From: Ascaphus truei
Lineage: Eukaryota; Chordata; Amphibia; Anura; Ascaphidae
Assembly: GCA_036426205.1 (NCBI GenBank)
Contig: CM071571.1
Location: 108,163,257-108,227,256, forward strand
Reading direction: 5' to 3'
Length of the DNA stretch: 64,000 nt
The notes beneath the pieces were generated by a model. That model saw nothing but the letters and a program-made list of their open reading frames with translations, did not search any database and had not been told where the DNA came from. Both the position numbers and the translations under genes were made by a program. This document shows, in pieces, positions 21,961 through 33,249 of the stretch. Positions within the stretch are counted from its first letter, which is position 1. Each line of letters opens with the position of its first letter.

Positions 21961-24120
21961 GGTGAAAATTCTAAACTGCAAAAATAACAACTTGATAATA
22001 GGAGGGGACATGAACTCCATACAAGAGAGATCAGGTTCTTATATACATGTGGCAATAAATAACACACAGACCAGGAATATGCAACTGTTCAGAGAATCTT
22101 TGGGGTTATAGAAGGCTGGAGAAGTCTAAACCCAAAGGAAAGAGATTACACATTTTATTCAAATGAACACACCACTTTCTCCAGAATAGATTGCATCTTA
22201 ATCAGCCCACACCTTATTAGAAAAGTAACTGACACACAGATAGGAGAGATTGTAATATCAGACCATGCAGTGGTAATGCTAGACATATAGGTGAGAATAG
22301 GCAATAAGGGTTCAAATACATGGAGATTTCCCAATTATTTAGCAGGTAATTAAAACTTTCGAAGCTATTTGATAAATAGATAGGAAGAGTATGCTGAAAT
22401 AAATAAGAAACAGACAGAAGACCTACTTTTATACTGGGAAGCATCAAAGGCGGTAATGAGGGGCTAGATAATTTCTCATATTGCCAGATATAAAATTAAA
22501 AAAAATAAAAGGTCATGCTGAATTTGCCACAGCAAGTAACAAACTCACTAAAGCATACAGGGAATTCAAACCCTCTCCTATGCAAAGTAACAAAAAAAAA
22601 TGCACATCAAAAAATAGAATGTACTAGCACTGTCCCTGTCTAACACAATACAGCTAGTGGTGTATTGATACTGCATCCACACCGCAAAATGCATATAACT
22701 ATACAAAAACAAACAAACTGGATCAGCACTAAAAAATTATAATTAAGGATTTACGTTTGGCATTTGGTCTCACTAAGTTTCTTCTTTAATGTATCAAAAA
22801 AGCAGCAATACAGAAATATCAGCACACACAGGGAAATAAATATTAGCAGACACACACTGTTATATGTGCATAATAGAGCAATATTTCAAGGTTCCCTGGC
22901 CCCTTCGTCAGACTGACGAAAAATAATGGCCTAAACTTATACATACGGATCAAGCGGGATTTGTAAAAGGCAGATCAGCAGTCAAAAATATAAGAACAGT
23001 AATAACAGCAATAAATTGGATTAATACACACATTAACTGACAAAGCTATTTTATCAGTGGATGCTGAAAAGTCCTTTGATAACATACAGTACATTGGGAC
23101 TGTTAACGTGATGCATTAGGTAGATTTGGATTCATGGCCACTTTACTGACATGCTTAAAGCAATGTACTCCCAATCAAGGCCGAAATAATGGCAGCAGGG
23201 CTCCTATCAGAAGAATTTGAAATGTCCCCTTTCACCACTTTTAATCAATCTAGCAATTGAACCACTGGCGCCATACCTTTGACAGATGAAGGAATTCAAA
23301 GGGATAGAGGTTGCGCTAGTGTAACTGAAGCTCGCAATGTTTGCAGATGATATAGTCATGTTTCTCTAAACCGGACAAAAGTCTACCAGCTATACTAGAA
23401 ATGATTGGGAGATTTGGATCGTTTGCTGGGTTAAAAATAAATCTGTCAAAACAGAACTTAAGTACATAGTTAAACCAGTAAACACTAGAGAAACAAGAAA
23501 CATAATGCTCCCAATCACGACCAAACTCCAAAGATATTTAGGAATAATGTTTGAGCTTGAATTGGACAAATTATATTACTGTATAACAACTTCAAATCTA
23601 TTATAAAAAAGATTGTACATGAACTATAGAAATGAATGGACCTTCCGCTATCATTGTTTGGTAGAGGATGCATGATAAAGATGATGTCAATTGCAAGATT
23701 ATTATATCCCATGCAGTTCCTACCAATGCTGATACAGCACAAAGACGTAGAAGAATTAAACACAGCCATGACAACATTTTTAGGGAAATAAAAAAAAGCA
23801 GAATAGCACCAAACAAAATGTCCCTAGCTAAAGAACTGGGGGGCATAAACTTATCTGATCTGCGAAACTACAATCTTGTATGCTTCCTCCGACATGTAGG
23901 AAACTGAATTTCTGAATATACCACCACACATAATACATACAGTTATAATAAGGGACACAATATAAGCCTGGAGGGAAACAAGCAAAAAATGTGGGTTACC
24001 ATATGATACATTAAGATATTTGTCCTTACAGGACAACAAAGAAATTATACCAGGAAAAGATCAAAAAATCCTTTAAAATATGAGAGACAAAGGGGATAGA
24101 ATGTGTAGACCACATAATAG
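21960..24120 (+). pseudogene. L1/Tx1-type LINE ORF2 relic
   Basis: Fragments of one ORF2 in order. Endonuclease: LIIGGDMNSIQERSG near 22000, DYTFYSNEHTTFSRIDCILI near 22145-22205, EIVISDHAVVMLDI near 22245. RT: TDQAGFVKGRSAVKNIRTV near 22945, SVDAEKSFDN near 23055, FADDIVMFL near 23340 (FADD catalytic motif). Thumb: MIKMMSIARLLYPMQFLPML near 23670-23730 and AKELGGINLSDLRNYNLV near 23830. Stops and frameshifts occur throughout. A PLE-type terminal piece (22610-22925) is inserted between endonuclease and RT. The element is older and more decayed than the L1 at 5.3 kb. It ends near 24120 without clear poly(A). Confidence 0.82.
22610..22925 (-). mobile_element. PLE terminal fragment with hammerhead-like motif, inside an L1
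   Basis: On the minus strand CTGACGA (22911-22905) fits CUGANGA, and GAAA lies at 22887-22884. Between them AGG...CCTT can form a short stem II. The sequence downstream on that strand is AT-rich like other PLE ends in this window. The stem III/cleavage part (TATTGCTC) is imperfect. L1 endonuclease lies to the left and L1 RT to the right. Confidence 0.5.
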
Positions 24121-24159
24121 ACAGAGGAAAACAAACATTTATCACTTTTCAGGAACTAA

Positions 24160-24880
24160 GGGCTCTATGCAGTAAGCGCCGAAAAGGCTTTTTTCGCCAT
24201 TTTCTCGCCAAAATTGCCTTTCCGATTCAGTAAGCGCCGAAAAGTGCCCAAAATAGGCAAAAAAAAATCCCGAAAAAAACTTTTCGGCATGCATATGCCG
24301 ATAAGCCACTTTTCGGCACTTTTCGGCACTTTTCGCCACTTTTTGAAATCGGCTGAATTCTAGTAGCCCCGATCAGCTTTTTGCTGCTGATCGGCACTCT
24401 AGAATTGAGAATTTAACGCCAATCCAGCCGGCCAACTAAAGTTGGTAAGTGGGTGGTGGAGAAGCATCGGCAAGGTCGACACTTAGAAAAAAATCAGGCC
24501 TTTTTCCTGCCAGGGATTGATGCTGGGGGTCTCCGAAGCTGATACCATTAATACCAGCACCGGAGCCCCCCGGCATGCATCCGAGGCAGGAAAAATGCAT
24601 TTAAAGCCCACTTCATTACCTTAGCCGCTAACCGCTAAGACAATGAAGGGGTTAACCAGCCGTGCCAGGTTTATTGTGGGTAGCGGGGGTGGGTGAATGG
24701 GGTATTTGGCCCTTGGTGGGTGTTTAGGGTTTGCAGGGGGGGTTGGGGTTGGACTTAACCCCTTCATGACCTTAGCGGTTCATACCCACAATAAAAAAAA
24801 TACATACACAACAGCCCCACACGAAATAAATATATAAATATACAAATAAATAAATAAATATATCCCAAGGTGGGGATATG
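24160..24880 (+). mobile_element. Truncated Harbinger-type TIR element
   Basis: The left end GGGCTCTATGCAGTAAGCGC resembles the 13.2-kb element (GGGCCTCATGCAGTAAGCCC). The interior shares the GATCAGCTTTT...GCTGATCGGCA hairpin, the palindromic GGGGGTCTCCGAAGCTGATACC segment, and TTAACCCCTTCATGACCTTAGCGG. The right terminus is not found, so the element is truncated near an (AAAT)n-like tract at 24820-24865. Confidence 0.65.
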
Positions 24881-27600
24881 AATACACCGACCTGGAGCGG
24901 TACTCGTAGTCGTGAGTAGCCGCGTCAGGGTTGGAGACATAGCAGAGAAGTCCAATGTAAGGGAGGCCATGCAAGGTGAAGCAAGGCAAGGTGAGACAGC
25001 AAACGTCACAAGGTTTATGCTCAGCCAACTTCCTGGTGGAAGAGGCTGAGCCTAAATAGCAGGACGTCGAATTAGGCACAGGAATGTTCAGCAGGCAGGA
25101 ATCAAACAGGAGCCAATCAGGTGACCAATGCTTGATGGGGTGGAGCCTGCGTATGATCTTCACAGTTATTTACTGATAACTAGAGTTGGGCGAACCAGTC
25201 CAAATACATTTCTAGGCTTTTTAGACCAAATCCATCCCCCCCCCTCCCCCTACCAAAATCCGCCGGTGGATTAAGTACTAAGAGATTAAAGCGCATTCGT
25301 CTGAATCCGTCACTTGATACAATCTGTGTGAATTTTTAAAAATCCGCACTCAGATTTCATATTTAGACCTATCTGAGACATGTGAATGTGCTCACAAGTG
25401 ATATTTTTATTTGTTATATTTAAACCCAAAATCCACATTGCGGATTGTTTAAAATATGCTCTCTCTCCCCCCCCTCAGATGTAATCTGAGTGTGGATTTT
25501 TACCAGTCCGACAGTGGATTATTAATCCACAGTGTGTTGTCAGTGATAGAAAACAAAATCAGAAAAAGGCGGATTGTCCTTTTTTAGACTGATCCGCCAA
25601 CACAAAAGTGCAGGTCCAAATCCACAATTAAATGTCACCTTTTTCTACTGATGACCCTCTATAAAGAACTCTTGGGTCGAAAAGGTTTCAATTGCCATAA
25701 ATGCAGGGGAAATTGTGCATATTAAAAGTAATAATGGAGGAATGTGTGCTTACATTTGCTTTATTCAAATAAAGGAATTTTATGTGTGAGATACCTCCTA
25801 AAAAAAACATATTTGTATGCACTTTAAACATGGATATAGACAGAAAAGAGTATACATTTCAGTCACTGTGTAAATTAAAAATATACAAATAAATCTACTG
25901 AGAATACTAGTGATGATATGTACACACACACACATCGGAATGATGAGGAAAGTATAACATGTACAGATATACAGTACTGTAGCAAAACATTATTGCTTCC
26001 ATTATCGCTCGATAACGCACTAAATCACACAATGTTTTAACTACCAGCTACAGTATGTTTGGATAGTGCTCCGGCAAATCACACAATAAAACTTGCGACA
26101 GTGGTAACGGGTTTTTTTCACAAACAGATGCAATAATATGAGCTACATCTGTATTAAAATCCCTTTAAATAAATAAAAACTATTTACAGTACATAAATTC
26201 AAGTTGAGTTTGAAAAGTGCAGTTTAAACAAAAAAAGCTTTTGTGTTACCACAAGATATTAAAAATACTCCCGAATTCTCAGGTGGGAGGATGAAAATAA
26301 TAATAATGATAAAAATAATAAAAATTTTAAATAAAAATGGAGACAATGAAAAATAAGGTGCAGAGGTAGCAAAAAAAAACAAAACAAAAAAAAAATTCTA
26401 ATAGGAGATTAAAAAAGTTAAATGCATCTGTTTTTTTTTTTTTTTTTTTTAAATGGCCACCACGTTGACATACCTATATTTAGGCCTCTGAGTGCTAAAG
26501 TATGTTTCTATTATAGTGGATACAAAAGTTTTCTTATTGGCATAGTTTGTCCCCGCCCCCTCTGGTGATTGAGCTCTGAGAAATGTTTTACAGAACATAA
26601 AATACATATTGGGAAAGGGTATTTTTAATATGTTTGAGAAATCTGTCCTTTAATACTTTTTTAGTTCGTATTATGTATTGTAACTAGCATGACTTCCCAA
26701 AGCACAAACAGTACTATATCACATACAATGTTCTGCAGTTTATGAAACTCCTAATCGTGTGTGATTGTAATAAGCCATAAGTGGTCTTGTGCGCTTCTAT
26801 TTTGATTTATTAAGTACTACTGTATATTTTTCATTCACAGGTATGCAAATAATCTACTGACTCACGCAATTCAGGCATTAAAAAAGGCATTACAAATAAA
26901 TCCCATAATTAATTAAAGTACTTTTGGTACTAACTCTAATTTATTCAACGCATATGCATTAATGTATTGGTCTCTAACACTTTGATTCTGAACCCACGAC
27001 TTGTGTGTCATCTCTAGGTAAAGATAAATGAGAAGTTGTTTTGTTTTTAAGCATTTTGATAATGTTAGCATTTCTTCTCAATACCAAAGATGGAGACGGA
27101 GCGTGTATTGTCTCAGGCAAGAAACAAAGGATAGAAATACAAGAGTATTGGAAAAAATCCAATGCAAGCACTTTAACTTTGCTGCTGCAAGGGACAAACA
27201 ATTGGACTAAGATACTTACTCCCCACTACAACAAATATGGTCTTTGCACATTGTCAGAAAATTGCCAACATGGATAGAGCTTCCTTCATAGAGGGAAGGA
27301 ACAGTGCATGGCACAGATATAGGCCCCTTATTTACTAAGCAGTCCGGCCACAAGTCATGACCTTGTAATACAGTTAAGAGCCCATTTACCTGAATAGGCT
27401 GTAAAATGTCTTCAAGTGACATAAAATGCCTTATGGCAAAAGACTGAAAAAGTAAATTTGGGCAATAATGTCTCAAGGTGGCCATCCAGATGTCCTGACT
27501 GAAGGACAGCATAGCATTGTAACAAAAACCCTTGGTCCTTCTGGTCATGGAAGGAAAGGATAGAGTGGATTGGAGAGATTAGGAATATTTTAGGGCCAGG
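24881..27600. other. Unassigned stretch
   Basis: No gene recognised. 25180-25640 contains recurrent words (AATCCGC, GGATTT, AATCCAC) and begins GTTGGGCGAACC, which suggests an unclassified repeat. C-rich runs lie at 25230-25247 and 25470-25479. A/T homopolymers occur at 26370-26450. The rest is AT-rich. Confidence 0.45.
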
Positions 27601-27679
27601 AACAATGCAATGTTTTAGATTTTGTGGGAAGCAAGCAGGGCTGCTGACAGATTTCCCGGGGACCAGGACTACAGTTCTG

Positions 27680-28400
27680 ACCAGGCCTCCCCCCCCCCAT
27701 GTCGGCAGTGTTGCAAGCCCCCTCTATTTCCTTCCCTCTTCCCATGTATTTCTTTCCCCTCCATCTCACCTCTCACTCCCCCCCTCCACCAGTTACCCCA
27801 CTCACACACAATCCCTGCCCCCCGCCTCACATGTATGTGTCTCCCCTGCGTCTCACTCTTACTCCCTCTTTTCCTCACTCCCTCTCGCCTCTCATTCTCC
27901 CTCCCTCAATTACCCCACTCCCACTCATTCCTTCCCCCCTCACACAATATATTCACAAAAAAATACCCCCAGTGCAAAAACTTCCCTCCCCCAAATTCAT
28001 ACAGCCTCCCCACAGCCCTAAATATATACCGACCCTCAAATACATACAAATACCACCTCCCTAATACATATAAAAAAACTCCAATACATATAAACCCCCC
28101 AATACATATATTTTTTAAAAACAATACATATAAAACCCACTCAAATATATTAAAAAAGACTGCAATGCATCTAAAAAAAAGATCGCAAATACCCCAATGC
28201 ATCTATTAAAAGACCCCATGTATTTAAAAAAGAGCCCAATACATCTAAAAAAACAAAAAAAAAACAATACATCTAAAAAAAAAAAAACAATGCATATACA
28301 AAAAAACCCAATGCATATCAAAAAGCCCCAATACATATTATAAAAAAAAAATATATATAAGAATACTCCCACCCAAATACATATAAAAAAAATAGACAGC
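27680..28400 (+). repeat. Low-complexity C/T-rich then A-rich (AATACATATAAAA)n tract
   Basis: 27680-27940 is C/T-rich with CACTC/CCCTC words. 27950-28395 is made of degenerate repeats near 15-28 bases built on CAATACATATAAAAAA. Long open frames here arise from biased composition and are not believable genes. Confidence 0.75.
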
Positions 28401-28515
28401 TTGGGGATGGTCAGGCCGTGGCTGCAGGAGGACCGGTGATTGCAAGGAGGCCGGTGACTGCTGTGGGTGGGGGCTGGTGGCTGCAGGAGAAACGGTGACT
28501 GCTAGGGGGCGGCGA

Positions 28516-28761
28516 CCAGACAGAGCAGTTGCCTCTGGGCCCCGGCTTTTCCCACCTGAAGGCCTCTTCCTCTCACTGTCCCATGCCGGGCCCTCTGACT
28601 TCAGTGCGCTGGGCCTCCCGCTCATGCCACCACACGCCGGAAGCTGGGCCAATGTCAGAGAGGCCCGTCGCACACAGTCGTCAGAGGGCCCAGTGTGGGA
28701 CAGAGAGGAAGAGGCCTGCAGGTGGGGAGAGCCGGGGACTGGCGGCAACTGCTTCGTCTGG
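28516..28761. repeat. Imperfect palindrome, about 115-bp arms, GC-rich
   Basis: The left arm 28516-28628 (CCAGACAGAGCAGTTGCCTC... GGCCTCTTCCTCTC) and the right arm 28645-28761 (inverse, ending GGCAACTGCTTCGTCTGG) match with scattered differences. The composition differs sharply from the AT-rich flanks. It probably marks the core of a non-autonomous DNA element whose ends I could not identify. Confidence 0.75.
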
Positions 28762-28939
28762 CTACACGCAGTAACCAAGGGGAACAAAAGATTATGGAGC
28801 TGGAGTTGTCTACAGTATGTGAACATATCTCTCTTCCATATCCTCCCTGAAAGATCCATATGGGATAGGGATAGTAGGGATAAGACAAAAACAAATTGCC
28901 AGTTAACTAACTGTTCCTGGGAGAGCAGTAATCTCAATT

Positions 28940-30430
28940 AGTGACCATATTTTTAATTATGCAGTAGCTGCCGTATGGTAGTAATGGTGGAGCATTTGCA
29001 ATAAAATAATGTTGGCAAAAAAATATGTATTATATATTGTTTCCATACTGTAAGTATTTGGTGTGGAGGGTAGTCTCAGGGTTTGAATTGATAGGATGGC
29101 TTGAATGCATCCTTCCATGTGGTTGATTTTCCCCATTAGGGTGTGAAACTAAGGTGATTCCTTGGGTGGTTCCTTTGAGGGTGATTCCTTGGGTGGTTCC
29201 TTTGAGGGGGATCTACTGTATGTATAGGAGGGTTTTGATGGTAAATGTAGTCCTTCTGAACTTGGGCAAATCACATTATTTCCATGTTCATACTTGTCAA
29301 TTTTTCATCCGCCCTAGCCTAATTGTGTCTGTTGTGCAGTGCTAATTTTGTGAGTTTAATAAGATATAACACTATTAATGATTCATGATTAATGGTGTTA
29401 ATTTAGGGTTTGGGGGATTTGGGAACTTTTTGCCATATAGCAATGGTTGAGAAGGGCTGGAACTTCACTTAATCTAAAATCCCAAGTGACACTAGCCCCC
29501 TCCCCCCAAAGAGAAAACACAATCTAATTAGAATAAAAACATGTTTAAAAATATATATATATTCCATATACGTATATCCCATATGATATTGTTAAACATA
29601 TACAGATCCATATTCATTAATTGATTACCCTAAATAATATAGCTTAATATCTACTCTAAAAAGTTCTTGCTGCTCATTTAAAAGGAAAACAAGTGGTTGT
29701 GTGCTAGTGATTAAAAACACAGTAGGAGATTACAAGCAGTAATGGTAAATTAACAAACGTGTTAATATACAAATATAGTAAGACTTACTGTTTCCATGAC
29801 CGCACAAACCAAGTTTATTTTCTTGGTATATATTTACATGATGCGGCCCAGTGACCACGTGTGACACACAGCTGCCAAATGGTATTTGCGACTGAAGTAG
29901 TAATTTGCCGTAATGATAGGTTGACCTAGTGTGTCTTTAACCTAAATTCAATGCACAGTATTCGGAGGCCATTGCTAGAGGAATGAAAGCTTTTTACTGT
30001 TCTTTGTAATGTAACTGACCCTTTATTTCCATACAGTATTTCTATGTTACAGTAGAAGACTTCAGATAACACAGTCAGTCTTTTATATTAATCAATACAT
30101 ATTTCATAATTTAGAGAAATAAAAAAAAAGACTTGGGAAAATAATACAATAATCTTCTTCCAATAATATAATCGTCTTCCAAAAACATGTCCTGGCTGTC
30201 TCTTGTACAATTTCACATGTAATATAAATCGAGAAGAAATAGATGTATTAAATGAACACTGTGTTGCTGCTTCAGTACACTGCTGTGCATGTGCGCTTTA
30301 TGTGTACTGTATTGAACGCATATTCCATTGAATTTGTGTGCATGTGTGGTACAGTTACATGCCAAGTGAATCAAATGTATACATTACCTTAATTATCCAA
30401 TAATGATGTTATGTCTTGCTGATTTCTACA
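28940..30430. other. Unassigned AT-rich stretch
   Basis: The only structure seen is a perfect 27-base tandem duplication at about 29154-29207 (GTGATTCCTTGGGTGG...). No coding or RNA signature was found. Confidence 0.5.
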
Positions 30431-30432
30431 TG

Positions 30433-31160
30433 ACAACACACAAAACCCCAGCAAGCTCATTTTAGGAACCACTGAGCCTCCACAAAATATATATGTATAT
30501 AAGTGTCAAAAAGGAGAGCTACTGAGCGTGGAAAATGTATATAACAAGCGACAGAGAAGCCCAATGCTACATCCAATATGACAAAAATACACAGTAAAAT
30601 ACTTATATATTCTCTTGAAAAATGGTCATTTAGTTTAACCCTTTGGCCAAACCATGGTAAACCTGCAAGCCACGTCAAGGCAGACCCAGTTTGCAGGTCC
30701 TAACACTACCAGATAAAATACTAATGTACCTCTATTAGAATTTCAATTCTCATGTACCTTTTTTAGGAGGGAGAAAGACCAACACTGGGTCTATATCACG
30801 TAGAATGAAAAAGACTTGCTGACTTGGGAAGTGGGGAGGGGCGAGCTTAAACCCTGGTAAGGAGGAGACACAAACCTCCAACAGCTGAGACCAGCTGACA
30901 ATAAATTAACAAGCAACACACAAAACCCCAGAAAGTTAATTTTAGGAACCCCTGACCCCCCACAAATTATATGTATATAAGTGTCAAAAAGGAGAGCTAC
31001 TGTGTGTGGCAAATGTATACAACAAGCAACAGAGAAGGCCAATGCTACATCCAATATGACAAAAATACACAGTAAAATACTTATATATTCTCTTGAAAAA
31101 GGGTCATTTAGTTGAACCCTTTGGTCAAAGCATCGTAACCCTGCAAGCTATGTGATTTCT
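30433..31160 (+). repeat. Two direct copies of a PLE-end-like repeat
   Basis: Copy A (30433-30690) and copy B (30910-31150) share CAACACACAAAACCCCAG, ATATGTATATAAGTGTCAAA, AAGGAGAGCTACTG, ACATCCAATATGACAAAAAT and TATTCTCTTGAAAAA followed by GGTCATTTAG and AACCCTTTGG. The TTGAAAAAGGGTC...GAACCCTTTGGTCAAAG part resembles the hammerhead position of PLE ends (stem II hairpin followed by CAAAGC instead of GAAACGC). Further relatives lie at 52.15 and 52.53 kb. Confidence 0.7.
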
Positions 31161-31340
31161 ACATGAACAATGTGTTGATGTTGAACAACCTTCAGAATCT
31201 CCTACAAAACAAGGATTTAAACAATTGCACACACCCTGACATAATCAGTCAGTTTCAGTCACTGATTATTTAAACCCACATTGCAGTAATTGTGTATTTC
31301 ACATTCTTAAATTCTAAAGTAGTCTATTTATACTTCATAG

Positions 31341-31617
31341 AAAAAATATGATTGATATCAGCGCTTCTCCTCGGGATGACAGACTCACCAGGTAGGTAAT
31401 AAAATCAATTTATTAAATCTACATAAAACAGATACTAGAACATAACAAAAAAGACCTCCTCCCACATGTTTCAGGCGAGTTCGCCCGAAACTTGTGGGAG
31501 GAGGTCTTTTTTGTTATGTTTTAGTATCTGTTTTATGTAGATTTAATAAATTGATTTTTTTACCTACCTGGTGAGTCTGTCATCCCAAGGAGCAGCGCTG
31601 ATATCGATCATATTTTT
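31341..31617. repeat. 277-bp near-perfect palindrome of a PLE-type end
   Basis: Arms 31341-31478 and 31481-31617 are reverse complements around a 2-base centre (31479-31480), with only scattered differences. The right arm reads TCGCCCGAAACTTGTGGGAG, then TAGTATCTGTTTTATGTAGA, then ACCTACCTGGTGAGTCTG. The CGAAAC start resembles the 3' side of PLE hammerheads, so this looks like two terminal regions joined head to head. Confidence 0.88.
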
Positions 31618-31950
31618 CTTTGTTAGTTCTGGATCGTGGTCACGCAGGAAGTGCATCATTACCCTTTCAGGTATCACACGACCAGGAGACACCGAGGGGA
31701 CGGACTCTCGTGAGCTGTGTGAGCTCCATCCGTGGGCTGCTGCAATTGCGGCCGCTGGCCCCACATGGGAAGCGGGTCTGCAAGTGGCCCTTACCCCGCA
31801 TCTTCAAAAGGTCTTTTTTCTGGCTCCGCACTTATATCTTATTTGGCTACTAGCTGTGGGGGTCAACCTTGAGTGGTCAGACAGTTCCTTTGGATATATT
31901 TATACTTCATAGTTCAAGTTCGCCAAAAATAACTCTTCTCAAATTGTTAG

Positions 31951-32746
31951 TGTAGCCATGTGTAAAAATGGTGTACATCTCTTTCTCATGCTGGCAGTAA
32001 TCCTGGTAAATATGCAGGGGTGCCAGCAACAATCATGGAGGTTTGCCCTCAAACCCTGGTGAGGTGTCATATGTAACAAAGGAAGTGACAACATGTTTTG
32101 TGTCCACTATTAGTGACACAGAGATGGGTTGTTTCTGGAGGTTATATAAGACACAGCACTGCCTAAAGTTAGAGTCAGTTCTGTAGGAGTTAATTCTAAG
32201 TTCTAGTGGAGTGTCTGTAGCAGTTTAAGGCTGTCAGATACTTCAGTGCAAGCTGATTATACACTGTGTCCAGGGACCTGGCACAGCTGGTGGATCTCCC
32301 TTAGGGGAGAGGTGGAAACAACTCTATTAAGAGAGGAGGAAACTTCTGAAGGGGGTACCTCAACAAGATGAGCCGCTTAGCACGACCTCTATGAGGGGCA
32401 GTCTGCCTATGGAGATGCCAATAAAGATGCCCTGGTTCCAAAGATCCCTTCTGTGTGAGAGTGAAGTTATTCCACAGAAGGATGCACCTGAGAGGAGTTC
32501 CCCATCAGATACTTCTCCTGCTGCCACTTAGATCCTGATGGGGTTTAGGCGCTGTAACCAAATGTGAGTAGGACGCAGAGCACACTACCTCAGACGCCTG
32601 TCATGGTGATATTCCCCATACCAACCAAGCGAAAGACTCAGGAGTCCTGTTGCCAGCAGGTGCACCACATATCACACATCCATGCAATTGGGGGATTTTC
32701 TACATATGGGTCAGGATCAGAAGGGCCCAGGGAAAACACCATTACA
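31951..32746 (+). mobile_element. Putative 5' LTR of an unclassified LTR element
   Basis: Starts at TGTAGCC or TGTAAAAATGG (31951 or 31961). TATATAAG lies at about 32143-32150, AATAAA at 32420-32425, and the LTR ends at ATTACA just before a primer-binding-site-like sequence. The order TATA, polyA signal, CA end, PBS is that of an LTR. No partner LTR is in the window, so the limits are provisional. Confidence 0.62.
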
Positions 32747-32748
32747 AT

Positions 32749-32766
32749 TGGAGGCGCTGCTGAGAT
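32749..32766 (+). promoter_or_regulatory. Primer binding site (tRNA-Thr-like)
   Basis: TGGAGGCGCTGCTGAGAT begins with TGG, the complement of tRNA CCA, right after the LTR end. It most resembles the complement of a tRNA-Thr 3' end as I recall it. The same site (TGGAGGCACTGCTGAGAG) recurs at 54372-54389, and a damaged version starts at 60902. Confidence 0.6.
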
Positions 32767-33249
32767 CTGTATCAACAGGACAGGCTTTTACTAGGCACAC
32801 TAGGAAACAGGGAGAGTGTATGCTGACAGTCAGTGCTGTGGATGTGGGTCAGAGCCTAGGGGTAGCCAGAGTATGGTAATATACTTGTCTAGGGTGACCT
32901 AGGATCCTGAGAGGAGTACAGTGGGTCTGGAGCCAGGGCTATAGCTGTCCTAGTCACCTTGAGGCAGATAGTCGTAGGATGCCTGAAGGGATAGCCTGGT
33001 TAACATTGGTCAGGAATTCTGGAGAGGATCTGCGTTAGTGATAAACAACAGTAGGTTGACACCTTAGTACTGCATGGGAGAAGCCAGAGTACTCTAGCCA
33101 GAAGCCAGGACACTTACCGCAGAGCACAGACTGGAGGGAGGTGGACACAGCATACACTGAGAGAGTGAGCCTAGCCTGAGGTAGTGCAACATGAGTCAGA
33201 CATACATTAGATACATGTAGGTGGTGCACCATGGCATTCTTTATTGCAT

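Noticed and set aside
27605..28209. Pro/Ser-rich open frames of 138 and 195 codons
   Set aside because: Low-complexity C/T-rich DNA open in three overlapping frames, with no conserved motif.
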